DNA from: Spirodela intermedia
Lineage: Eukaryota; Streptophyta; Magnoliopsida; Alismatales; Araceae
Direction of reading: 5' to 3'
NCBI GenBank assembly: GCA_902729315.2
Contig: LR746266.1
Coordinates: 4,164,759-4,228,758, forward strand
Length of the DNA: 64,000 nucleotides
Shown here: in pieces, positions 49,326 through 60,317 of the stretch
Position numbering within the stretch: position 1 is the stretch's first letter
How the letters are laid out: the number at the start of each line of letters is the position of its first letter
Notes under the pieces: generated by a model
Told to the model about the DNA's origin: nothing
Seen by the model: the letters and a program-made list of their open reading frames with translations, nothing else
Databases searched by the model: none
Position numbers and translations under genes: made by a program

Positions 49326-49347
49326 ATTGGTACCTCAAGTTGCCCCC

Positions 49348-49590
49348 CTGAAACCCTAAACCACAATAGAAGATTAAAAAGGCGCAGGGAGCATTGCGCG
49401 TAGCCATTGCATAACAAGTAAATCAATAAAAAGCTCAGAAACATATTACTAACACAATATTACTCATTAATCAGGTCTCCAGCAGCAGTGCAGAAACTGA
49501 CGAAAGAATCAAGAAACGCGACTCGCCAACGGATGGTGGAGGAAAAAGAAATTGAGGAAAACGGGCAAAAAGAGGAGGACAGAATCTCAC
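49348..49590 (-). other. 5'-UTR intron of RPB6 gene
   Basis: On the minus strand a donor GCTGCG|GTGAGATT at 49590 and an acceptor GTTTCAG ending at 49348 lie 23 bases upstream of the start codon. A telo-box-like AAACCCTAAA at 49351-49360 sits next to the acceptor. Boundaries are by consensus. Confidence 0.5.
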
Positions 49591-49703
49591 CGCAGCCGAC
49601 GCCCTCGCTCGAAGCACCCTTTTCCCGGTCGCGGACACCCACGCTCGATAGCTACTAAGAGAACGAGGGAAAGGAAGGTACCACCGCCTGTGGTACCACG
49701 CGA

Positions 49704-49711
49704 TATATATA
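49704..49711 (-). promoter_or_regulatory. TATA box of RPB6 gene
   Basis: TATATATA lies about 115 bases upstream of the putative leader donor and would set a start near 49675. The motif and its spacing are the only evidence. Confidence 0.45.
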
Positions 49712-49712
49712 C

Positions 49713-50681
49713 GAAATCTGTGAAATAACTTTTCCTTTCATCTTTTGTTTACTACGGTGCCTGTATCTTACTTAAATTGTATGAATACCCTTTTTCCTTC
49801 AAAAGGGTTTTCCCTCGCCTTTCCTTCACACGAATGCTCTCAGCTGAATTATGCCACTTGTATATATTAACAGATGATTCTCAACGAATTATTTAAATGA
49901 AACATTACACTTTATTCTATGAGTATTTACATGAAATAGAAACCCGCTAATTGGGTGGTTCTCACTGATAAATCCGAAGGCGGGCGAGAAGGAGAGAACG
50001 CGAGAGATGCTCGGTGCTGGGGAAGGCAAAGAAATTGCCGGTGTGAGAGAGAGAGAGAGAGGAGAAAAATAAAGGGAGACTGGGAATACAGAGAGACGGA
50101 GAAATGGAGAGAGGGAGAGACAAACCGGCGGAGAGCGGAGAGGGGAGGATAGAAATGCAGGGAGATTGGTAACACGCAGAAAAAGAGAGGGAGAGACGGA
50201 CGGAGGGAGAGAGGAGGAGGGAAATGCAGGGAGATTGGAAACACGAACATACAGGGAGAGGCTGCCCCCACCTCGACTCTCGCCCCGGATCGGCCTTGGT
50301 CGCCTTCGCCGGCACCAAGCAGCCTCTTCACGTCGCGCAGGAGACCTTTTCACCGATGGAGAACTCTCAATGATTACAGGAGTAGGTGAAAGGAGCTTTC
50401 CACGCACAAAATCCCTCTCCATATATAGGGGAAGCCCTCCTTGGACTTCCCCGTTTTTACAGGCCACAATCGTCGGGCAGTTTTCCCGCCATATGATAAT
50501 ATAATTAATATCCTAAATATATTATAGATTTTTGAGGGAGAGGTTCCGTTCTGTGGGCGGGTTTGGCACGTGCGAATAATCCGATGCCAGATGGCTGCCT
50601 CTGGGTTTACCGCCCATATCCTCGCACGCTTGAAATTTCGAGGCTCATCCCGAAGGTGGAGCCGGGAAGGTACTTACAGAG
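49713..50681. other. RPB6-ClpB3 spacer with GA-rich tract
   Basis: Upstream DNA for both divergent genes. A GA-rich low-complexity block (50045-50220) generates long but spurious frames on both strands. No gene is supported. Confidence 0.6.
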
Positions 50682-50712
50682 CTTCGGGAATACTCGCGAA
50701 CTTCGGGGCTTC
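50682..50712 (+). promoter_or_regulatory. heat-shock element array upstream of ClpB3
   Basis: Contiguous five-base units read cTTCg-gGAAt-aCTCg-cGAAc, three of four matching the alternating nTTCn/nGAAn consensus. They are followed by two further TTC cores (50702-50704 and 50710-50712) slightly out of phase. A weaker set with GAAATTTC lies near 50632. This is the binding pattern of heat-shock factor trimers. The array lies 84-114 bases upstream of the ClpB3 start codon, fitting the known heat induction of this chaperone. Confidence 0.65.
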
Positions 50713-50795
50713 AAAAGCTGCTCCGATCGCGTCCACCGGCGTCGACGAAGCAAAGCATCTGGATTAGGGGGCCGTCGAGAGTAATAGTTCGATCA

Positions 50796-53700
50796 ATGGC
50801 CGCCACGATCTCCGGCCACCACGGTTTAGTCTTCAATTCGCCGTCGAAGAGCTCCAAAGAAGGGCTTCCTCTCATCACTTCGCTCTCTTTCCCGTTCGCG
50901 GCCAGGTGCCGGCGGCCTCTAAAGGCGGTAAGGACTCTCGCTTGGTCGGGCTCCCTTCGGACGGATGGGTTCCTGCGGAAGAGGGGCCAGAGATTTGGGA
51001 ATTTGTCAGGGTGTTCGGGAGTTGTCATTCGATGCCAGGCGGCGAAGGATGGGAAGACGGTATATCCTTTCGACTCTGACTGGAATTTGTTTTTTTTCTT
51101 CCATTTGGGGGATTAGAATGTCGTTTGGCATTTGGCTTACGGCATGCTTGAGATGTTCCGCTTACTGAAATAGTGGCCACAATAGATCGAAGATAAAGAT
51201 GGAGAAAATGTTCCAGTCGTCAGTACGTGCTGTGTTTCCATCCACGGAACTCTAGCTTGGTAAAATAATACTGATGACCGCATGACAAGAGTGGAGTTTC
51301 CTATGATGAATGCATCCAGATTACGTTCAATGAAGATACGGCATCAGGGTGCCAGCCCCCTCTGCGTACTTAGTTCTGGAGTGAATTGAACATGCTGCCA
51401 ACTCTGGTTGTCAATAAAGATTTGGAAATTCGTTTTACCTTTTTCTTGGAAATTATGCATAATAAGTTCGAGCCATTGTTTAAATTAACGAGCAAGAGTT
51501 TTTGGGTTGTTGGATGCAGCTATATTACATTTGTAAAGATATGACGACTATGTATATTTGGTGCAAATGTTCAGACAATTGATGAAGAACGCAAGCATAA
51601 GCCTTTGCTATGTCAGAGGCATTTTGGATATGTCCTGTTAACATAATATCTACAGACAGCTAAGCCTGCTGGCTACTTTTGTTCCCCAATAAGTATTTAA
51701 CCCACCCATGGAAGGTGGCTGCATCGAGGTCTAGTGTATTCAATCAAAACCTTTTCTAGCTGAGCAACTTTTTTTTGGATCCCATCTTCAATAGTGTTTA
51801 CTTGTATTTTTATTTAAAAGCTGGAGTTGTTTCTTGCAGTGTCATTTAAGTGTGTTCAGATAAAATAATATGTTCCCATCTACCTAATAAATCACTTTCC
51901 CCTTATAATTGAGTGTCATTTCTTGCAGTCCCATCATTTAAGTCACCTATAATAACTGAATGATTCTATACCCCCAAACAGCTGGAGGTCTATGTGAAGT
52001 GAAAAGATCGTTCATGTGCCAAAATACAAGCCCTAAATCTGTTTATTATGCCCCTTGTGGGCAAGATCTCCTAGGTCTTGTTTAGATATTTTACCCTTAT
52101 TTTTCTAACTTGTGTAAATATACTCAAGGTTCTTTTTACTAATATCTTTGATCTTATTTTAGATTTCTCAACAAGACTTCACTGAGATGGCTTGGCAAGC
52201 TCTTGTTGCATCGCCTGAAGTGGCAAAAGAGAGCAAACACCAGATTGTGGAGACAGAGCATTTGATGAAGACGTTACTAGAGCAGAAGAATGGGCTAGCT
52301 CGTCGAATCTTTTCCAAAGCTGGAGTTGACAATACCCGCCTTCTTGAAGCCACGGATAAGTTCATCCAGAGGCAGCCAAAGGTATCGTCTGGCTCTGAAT
52401 TTCATCAATCATGCTTTTTTCTGTTTGACTTAGACAACTTTGAATTTTTTTGTATAGCTTATTTACAGGTTCTTGTGCAGGAACTACTGCTCATTTTGTA
52501 GTAGAGTAATGATTGAGTCATAGTTTATTTGTATTGAGAAATTGAAGCTGCAGTTAGATGGACGTACTTGTTTGATGGCGTTTTTCAGTTTTCTGTCCCC
52601 TATGGCTTATTGATTTTTATCAGATTTTTCATGCTTTTCTTTTTCATTTCTGTTTCTTGTTTGATGAGGACCTCTGGAAAATTGTGGCAATCTATTAGAG
52701 AACGGAATCCATCAAACATATCTAGTGTTTCAATGGCGAGTTGAATAATATACGTTGTAGATTGTTTTTCACTCTGGAGAAATTGCGACTGAGTCGTAAG
52801 TAGCTTCAGTGGCGAGATTTAGTCACGTTCTTTGAAACTTCTCTCATCTTAACCAAAATTTATCAGAATTAGAGTTGACTTTAATCTTCAACAGTGATGA
52901 CTCCAGTGGCTGGGTTGACCACGCTTCTCTCTCCAGAATGGAATAATGTAGAAGTTTATATTCGGTGAATGTTCCACTTGACTGCGTGTTCCTAATGTCT
53001 TCCATTTACTCAACTGTGCATTTCAAAAGTGAAGTTCAATTTGCTTCCATTAAGATGAATAGTGATACTATACACTTGCATGTGAGATGCACTCATGGAC
53101 ACACGTATATCCTTTATCCAAAGACTGGTTGGTAAGGCCTAGTAATGATGGATCATAGTCGGAATGATGAGACTGATATGTATGTTCCATAATTGAGTCA
53201 GCTTTTCAAGTTTCTTACGTGCAATAAGCAACAGAGTTGTTTTACTGTGCAAGAAGAGATTCAAATAATCTAGATATATTTGGACTAACTTGGAGAAAGT
53301 CCATATGATGCTTGAAGTTGTGAAAGTTGTCTTAGGCCCTATATGCAATTTTTATTTCATTCATTGATTAAAACTTTCACGTGTCAAGGTAGATTATACT
53401 GACACAACATGTGTCAGTATAACAATATTGCTTCCCTTTTAGTTCTAACATTACGTTTTATTTGCCAAGGTTTGTAAATGCTTCATTATAGTTGACATTT
53501 AGCGCTGGGCTCAAGAACCGATATCTAGGAATTGGAAACTGCATAAGGTAGTTGTTGGTAATGCCGTTTTCAACATCAATGGATGTAATTAGCAAAAGTT
53601 GGCTCGGTTTGACAGATTCCTTATTGAAAAAGACAAATCTGATTCCGATATGTCAGTTGTGCTGTCTGGTCCCAGTCCATTTACTTGAATCTACTTTAAA

Positions 53701-56700
53701 TCTCTATTGACCATTCTAAAATTCGCTAACCGTGCAAAATTAGAGTGACATTACAACATGGCTGACATAACAGCATGCGTTTTTTCTTCACGCAGGAAAA
53801 AAAAACTTTTGTTATTATCTGTACTTGTGAATGATTATCTTTCTTAAGACAGTACTTGTCATGTTGCATATCAATTTGTTTTTTTTGTGATTTGTATGCT
53901 GCCATCCCCAGGTTTCTGGTGGTTAATCTTCTATGAATGTCCGCTTTCCATGTATGTATATGCCTGACAGGCATGTGACGGCATAAAAAATTGCAGGTTT
54001 ATGGCGAGTCATCTGGTTCCATGTTAGGACGGGATCTCGAGGCTCTTATTCAAAGAGCTAGGGACTTCAAGAAAAAATATGGAGATTCATTTGTATCCGT
54101 TGAGCATTTAGTGCTTGCTTATGCAGAAGATCAGCGGTTTGGTAAGCAATTGTTGAAAGATTTTCAGATATCTTTCAACACGTTGTCAACCTCGGTAAAA
54201 GATATAAGAGGGCGTCAAAACGTTATGGACCAGGGTAATATTCCATTTTGTTCTTCTTCATCTGTGAAAAATCCTGTAAATATTATCAGTGAATTTTCTT
54301 GCAGCACTTTTTTTTTGGTTTTTTTGTTGACTAGAATATTTAAATACGTGAATAGTTGATCTAACAAGTCCCAAGAATCCACACAAATGATTCTTTGGAT
54401 TTTACACTGTGAAAGGTATATATGGTTTATTTCTGGAGATTCTGGATTGGTGTATTTTTTTTTTGTGCATGTCGAGCTTTATGTTCTTCTTCATTCATCT
54501 TCAGTAGTTGGCCAATATTTAACTGTGGTTATTCCAACTGATGCGTAAAATGCAAGATCTCTGGATTTGTCACAGATCCTGAAGGCAAGTATGAATCCTT
54601 GGAAAAATATGGGAAAGATTTGACAGCCATGGCACGATCAGGGAAGCTCGATCCTGTTATTGGAAGAGATGATGAGATAAGAAGGTGCATACAAATTCTT
54701 TCACGGAGGACAAAAAACAATCCGGTATTGATCGGTGAACCAGGAGTTGGGAAAACTGCTATTTCTGAAGGGTAAGTGAGAAAAAAATTGGTGTTTTTTG
54801 AAGATTTAGTAGAAAAAAAATGTGATTGTCTTTACAAGCCGGTGTAGTAGATGTTAATGATGGATTCTATTGTTCACAGGCTTGCCCAAAGAATTGTGCA
54901 AGGAGATGTGCCTCAAGCTCTGATGAATCGCAGGGTTTGTGTTCCCTCGAAGCCTCCTCTTACTCCATTTTTCCATACCTTTATTGCCTTAATGTTTCAT
55001 CTCGGCTTGGATTCCATAGTTTAGTTGCTTGAATTTCAGATTTCTTTACATGTAAATTTTGATTGATAGTATATTTCCGCTCACTATTGCTTTGTCTTTT
55101 TTCAGTTCATCTGGAACTACATGCGTTCGACTTTTAGAATCTTTAGGCTTATAAACCTGATCTTGCTTAGATGTTGATATTGATGAATTATTTAATCGAA
55201 GATGTTTTTGTACACCCTATAAGAAAAGGTAGTTTTTTACTTGAAGATGAATTCTCCTTAGACTTTTAAATAGAGACATGGAAAAGGTTTTCTACATTTT
55301 GCTCAGCTAGCTGGCTATAATTAACGTAACGGGATCATGAATTAAGCTTCTCCAAATAGGGTTTTCTGTGTAAACTCTAGAGAAGAGAATGTTGCATGTC
55401 TACAAGATAGGGAAAATTTAGTGCATTCACCGGGACAATATAAGTATGTTTTGAATATTCTTTGATTTATTACGGCTTGACGTGTGCTATAGATATGTGT
55501 GAAAATATTTATTATGATTTTTTGTTTTTTCTCCTTCACGTCATGATTTCTTGAGCGAAGTGGGAGACAAACAATCAATGTGGTTAATTGGTTACATTTG
55601 TCGGTGTTGGTACCTTTTACTGATAAAAGAATGATTATGATAGAAATTTAGCGACTCAGAGCCTAATTTTTCTGACTCCCATCTTTTCTCGCAGTTGATA
55701 TCCCTTGATATGGGTGCGCTTATAGCTGGTGCAAAATTCAGAGGGGAATTTGAGGACAGGCTGAAAGCTGTCCTGAAGGAAGTGACCGATTCAGATGGTC
55801 AAATAGTCCTGTTCATTGATGAAATTCATACAGTTGTAGGAGCAGGTAGCCATCGTGAGAGTACAGTTCAATTCCTAGCTGACATTCCTTTTTCTTTTTT
55901 TTTTCGCGGAAGATTTTACCCAGCCACTTGTTTACGTCGTATTCAGCAGTCATTAATCGTTTGATTGCATTAGGTTCTAGTAGAAAATTTTCAGCGAATC
56001 TTAGCCCTCTGATCACTGCTATCATGCAATTATAAACTTACGAATCGACTTGTATCTCTTTTTGTGGTACTATTGGATGATTCATATAGTGGGATCTATT
56101 GGTAGTCTAGAACAACGCCATAAGAGAAGAAACTGAAGCATTACGTGGCTTTTCTGGTAAAGTTCATTATGATTTCTAATGGAAACAGATACTAAGTTGG
56201 TCATAAGTTTTTCGGATTAGATGAATAACAATCGACAGATTATTTGCGAGCATTTGTTGATCAGTTCTATCATATCCATGTTGTGGTCTAGTTATGTTTT
56301 CTCTTACATTTTCTACGCACAATATGTTGATCAGTTCTATGTAAAATTTCATTTTAGGTGCCACGAATGGTGCAATGGACGCTGGAAATCTATTGAAACC
56401 AATGCTGGGACGAGGAGAGTTGCGTTGTATTGGGGCCACTACTCTTGACGAATACCGAAAGTACATTGAGAAAGATCCAGCATTGGAACGTCGCTTCCAA
56501 CAAGTTTTTGTTGATCAACCCTCGGTAGAAGATACGATTTCCATCCTACGTGGGTTAAGGGAGAGATATGAACTACATCATGGAGTCAGAATTTCTGATA
56601 GCGCACTTGTGGAGGCTGCCATTCTGTCTGATCGTTACATCAGCGGGCGCTTCTTGCCTGATAAAGGTAACATTGCCTGAATCCTTAATCTTCGTAAATA

Positions 56701-59557
56701 CTCTCCTGAAACATTGTTTAATGTTGCCAAAAGCATGTGAAATACATTTGACTGCGGTCAATACTGTTAATTATAACTTATTTAGACAAGAAAACACATA
56801 CAGTGAAAAACCAGTCTTCTGAAGGTAGATCCGGCTTAATTCAACTGAAATCAGGCATCTAGACGTGCTTGCACTTGTTGTAAAACAGATTGGAATTAGT
56901 GCATCTATCAAGTAACTGCAAGGACAAACTAGTCATGGAATAAGAGGAGAGATGAGATTGAGACAATCCAGAAGTCGTGCAGTGGTGATTCTTGCCTTCC
57001 TGAAGGAGGGGAAATCTGGTGGGGGAGTCCCAGGTCTACAGCTGTTATAAACTCATGGCTACCAGGAGTTGTTCGTGCTACACAATTGCGACCATCGGAT
57101 TGGAAAGCAATTAGGTGTCGATGGGTGCACCTGTTTGCATCCAGCACAGGTGCTGCCTGTTACCGTCACCTAGTTGATCTTCTCTGGGAGGACTCTTGCT
57201 TCATGTTATAAATATGCCCAGTAGTGATTTTGAGTGGGATGACTAGGTCAGCTGTTACTTATTAGAGAAAGAAATTACCCTTTGAGTGTCTCTGAAAGGA
57301 CATGACTTTTTTTTCGGTGAGTGATAGGGATGAGTCTTGTGGATTCCGTTGTGGAGCTGATTAAATTCTTCTGTGATAATAAATCAAAAATATCGTTGAC
57401 GAAAAGCCCCATACAGTCTTGGAAGTCAAAGCACATGAATTTACCCGTATTTTCTTAAACTGAAATCCTCAGAGAATGATCTACACATCTTCAGTGAAAC
57501 CATTTTGCGCATAAATGTGGCCACTTCCTCGGCATGGTCTGGCTGAGGTGACCCCTCCGATTGCAGTGCCCTGCTAGCTTAGGCAATTCCGATTTCTTTC
57601 TAATGCTCTGGTTTCTTCTTCTGTTTTCCCTCGGGAGCCTGAGATGTGTTCTTGGACAGCTATTGATTTAGTTGACGAGGCAGCGGCGAAACTGAAGATG
57701 GAGATTACGTCGAAACCGACTGCACTCGACGAGATCGATCGCTCTGTGCTGAAACTGGAGATGGAACGTCTCTCCCTCACGAACGATACGGACAAGGCGT
57801 CAAGAGATAGATTCAGCCGGCTCGATTCAGAGCTGTCTCTTCTCAAGGAGAAGCAGGCGGAGCTTACCGAACAGTGGGAGCACGAAAAATCTGTGATGAC
57901 CCGCATTCAGTCCATCAAGGAAGAGGTACGAGGCCCCGTCCCACGTTCCGTGCCCCTCTCAGAAAAATTTAAAAGATTGGAAAATAAAAAATAAAAAATC
58001 CCAATATAGGGTGGTAAAATATTCTCAGCCGCCCTAGTTGGGTGGAATTCCATGGTAATTAATGTAGAAAGAAGCCCTTTTCGCTACCATGCTATATTAA
58101 TATAGAAATATTCTTCACAGAGAGAAGAGTGTAAAATGATGCTCCCGTCTGAATCTATCTTTCTTCACTGGCCTCCTTTTCTGGTGCAGATCGACAGGGT
58201 GAACCTCGAGATTCAGCAAGCAGAACGCGAGTACGATCTCAACCGCGCCGCGGAGCTCAAATACGGCAGCCTCAACTCTCTCCAGCGGCAGCTGCAGACA
58301 GCGGAGAAGGAGCTGAACGAGTACCTAAACTCGGGCAAGTCCATGCTGAGGGAGGAGGTCTCCGGGAACGACATCGCGGAGATCGTCAGCAAATGGACGG
58401 GCATCCCCGTCTCGAAGCTGCAGCAGTCGGAGCGAGAGAAGCTGCTCAACCTGGAAGACGAGCTGCACAGGCGCGTGGTGGGCCAGGACCCCGCCGTGAG
58501 GTCCGTCGCGGAGGCCATCCAGCGGTCCCGAGCCGGCCTCTCGGACCCTCACCGTCCCATCGCGAGCTTCATGTTCATGGGTCCCACGGGGGTCGGCAAG
58601 ACCGAGCTGGCCAAGGCCTTGGCCTCGTACATGTTCAACACCGAGGAAGCTCTGGTGCGGATAGACATGAGCGAGTACATGGAGAAGCATGCCGTCTCCC
58701 GGCTCATCGGCGCGCCCCCCGGCTACGTCGGGTACGAGGAAGGAGGGCAGCTCACGGAGGTGGTCCGCCGGCGGCCCTACGCCGTCATTCTCTTCGACGA
58801 GATCGAGAAGGCCCACGCCGACGTCTTCAACGTGTTCCTCCAGATCCTGGACGACGGCCGCGTCACCGACTCCCAAGGCCGCACCGTCAGCTTCACCAAC
58901 ACCGTCATCATCATGACCTCCAACGTCGGCTCCCAGTACATCCTCACTGGCGCCGAGGACACCGACGACGAGGCCAACGACGGGGGAGACCTCTCCTACG
59001 AGACCATCAAGCGGCGGGTCATGGACGCCGCCCGCTCCGTCTTCCGCCCCGAGTTCATGAACCGCGTCGACGAATACATCGTCTTCCGCCCCCTCGACCG
59101 GGAACAGATCAAGAGCATCGTCAGGCTCCAGGTAAGAACAAGCCCTCCCTCTTTCCCTCTTCATCTCTTTGGTCGGTCTGCCATCCTCTGTAGCGTCTGA
59201 CGCGCGGCCCTGCCGCAGCTGGAGCGGGTGAAGAAGCGGGTCAGCGACCGGAAGATTGGGATCAACGTGACGGACGCGGCGGTTCAGCTGCTGGCCAAGC
59301 TCGGGTACGATCCGAACTTCGGGGCGAGGCCCGTGAAGCGGGTGATCCAGCAGAACGTGGAGAACGAGCTGGCCAAGGGGATCCTGAGGGGGGACTTTGC
59401 GGACGAGGACACCATCTTGGTCGACACAGAGGTCACTGGATTCTCCAACGGCCAGCTCCCCCTCGAGCGCTTGGTATTCCGCAGGGCTGCTACTCCGCCC
59501 TCTCCCGACGAGCCCGCTTCCGAGGATCATCGCCGGGCCCTCTCTGAGAGCCGCTGA
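50796..59557 (+). CDS. CLPB3: chloroplast ClpB3 / Hsp100 disaggregase
   Basis: AAA+ hexameric chaperone of the stroma that resolubilises aggregated proteins with Hsp70; Arabidopsis CLPB3/APG6 is needed for plastid development. Ten exons: 50796-51059, 52163-52381, 53997-54234, 54576-54771, 54880-54934, 55695-55845, 56358-56666, 57660-57925, 58190-59131 and 59219-59557, giving 992 residues. Exon 1 encodes a Ser/Arg-rich transit peptide of about 75-85 residues. The Clp N domain follows ([19 protein letters not shown]). Walker A1 is GEPGVGKT (294-301) with Walker [10 protein letters not shown]; the coiled-coil M domain is in exons 8-9; Walker A2 is GPTGVGKT (697-704) with Walker [10 protein letters not shown] and the substrate-gripping pore loop GYVGYEEGG. 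There is no ClpP-binding IGF/L loop. The last two exons are far more GC-rich than exons 2-7. Confidence 0.97.
53394..53422. repeat. perfect 13-base inverted repeat in ClpB3 intron 2
   Basis: TTATACTGACACA and its exact reverse complement are separated by three bases (ACA), able to form a stable hairpin. It sits in the 1.6-kb intron 2. No longer terminal repeats or target-site duplication are obvious, so it is not called a transposon. Confidence 0.7.
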
Positions 59558-60317
59558 TCCTCTCTCTCTCTCTTTCTCGTCGTGTGTGGGGAGTAAATTT
59601 TGCAGTAATTCTACGAACTTGTAAAGGCTGAGTTGGGCCGAACTGTGCGAAAAAAATTGGGCCCAAAAGGGAAACAACGGCTCGCGTTGACCTGTTCTCT
59701 TCGGCGGAGTCTTGGTCTCCTCCCGATCTCTCCTCTCCGCCGGAGCCTGTTTCTGATGTTTCTGAATAAATGTATATATATATTCAATTAATTAGCGATA
59801 GTCGACGTGATTTTCTTTCCCTAGGTAATCGGCGAGTGTGGATCGGCCGGGCGGGGAATTCCCTGCCATTCTCGCTGAATCGGAACGGTGATCACCGGGA
59901 GAATGAGGGACGTAACGAGGACGAACTACATACAGCACAGACTCTTAAGAGTTCCGCCTGAGGAGTGGGCCGTCCGTCCCACTGAAAACGGGACAGAAGA
60001 AGGTCGCGTCGAACATTTCCGCTGAACCCACCCCGGACGTCGGCCTGCCCTGGCCTGCGGAATAACGGCGGCGCGTTTTGTCGGCGGGCTCGGAGTTTGG
60101 ATTTTCCGTTGGCGTTTCTGGGGAACGCGGAGGAGCTGTTGAGAACCTGGAACGATCGGGCCCCATGTGAAGAAGGCCTAGGTGGAATGGTTCTGTGGTT
60201 TAGGGTTTTCGCTTTGAAATATCTCATCGACCTTCTCGATGTCGAGGCAGTAATAAACCTTGAGTAGGTGTGGGGGATATTCTGTTTTGGTGGTCTGTCT
60301 CCTGATGATCTCGTTTG
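59558..60317 (+). promoter_or_regulatory. ClpB3 3' flank and SCAPER-like gene promoter
   Basis: Contains the ClpB3 3' UTR with a short CT tract, then site II-like TGGGCC motifs near 59634 and 59659 and a TATATATATA run at 59773-59782. No gene is supported; the minus-strand frame at 59892-60227 has no family character. Confidence 0.4.

Noticed and set aside
49889-50467. Long frames on both strands through a GA-rich tract
   Set aside because: Encode Ser/Leu/Pro or Arg/Glu repeats derived from the purine-rich tract, with no conserved motif.
58325-59677. 450-codon open frame on the minus strand opposite ClpB3 exons 9-10
   Set aside because: It mirrors the GC-rich third positions of the conserved ClpB3 sense frame and has biased, low-complexity composition.
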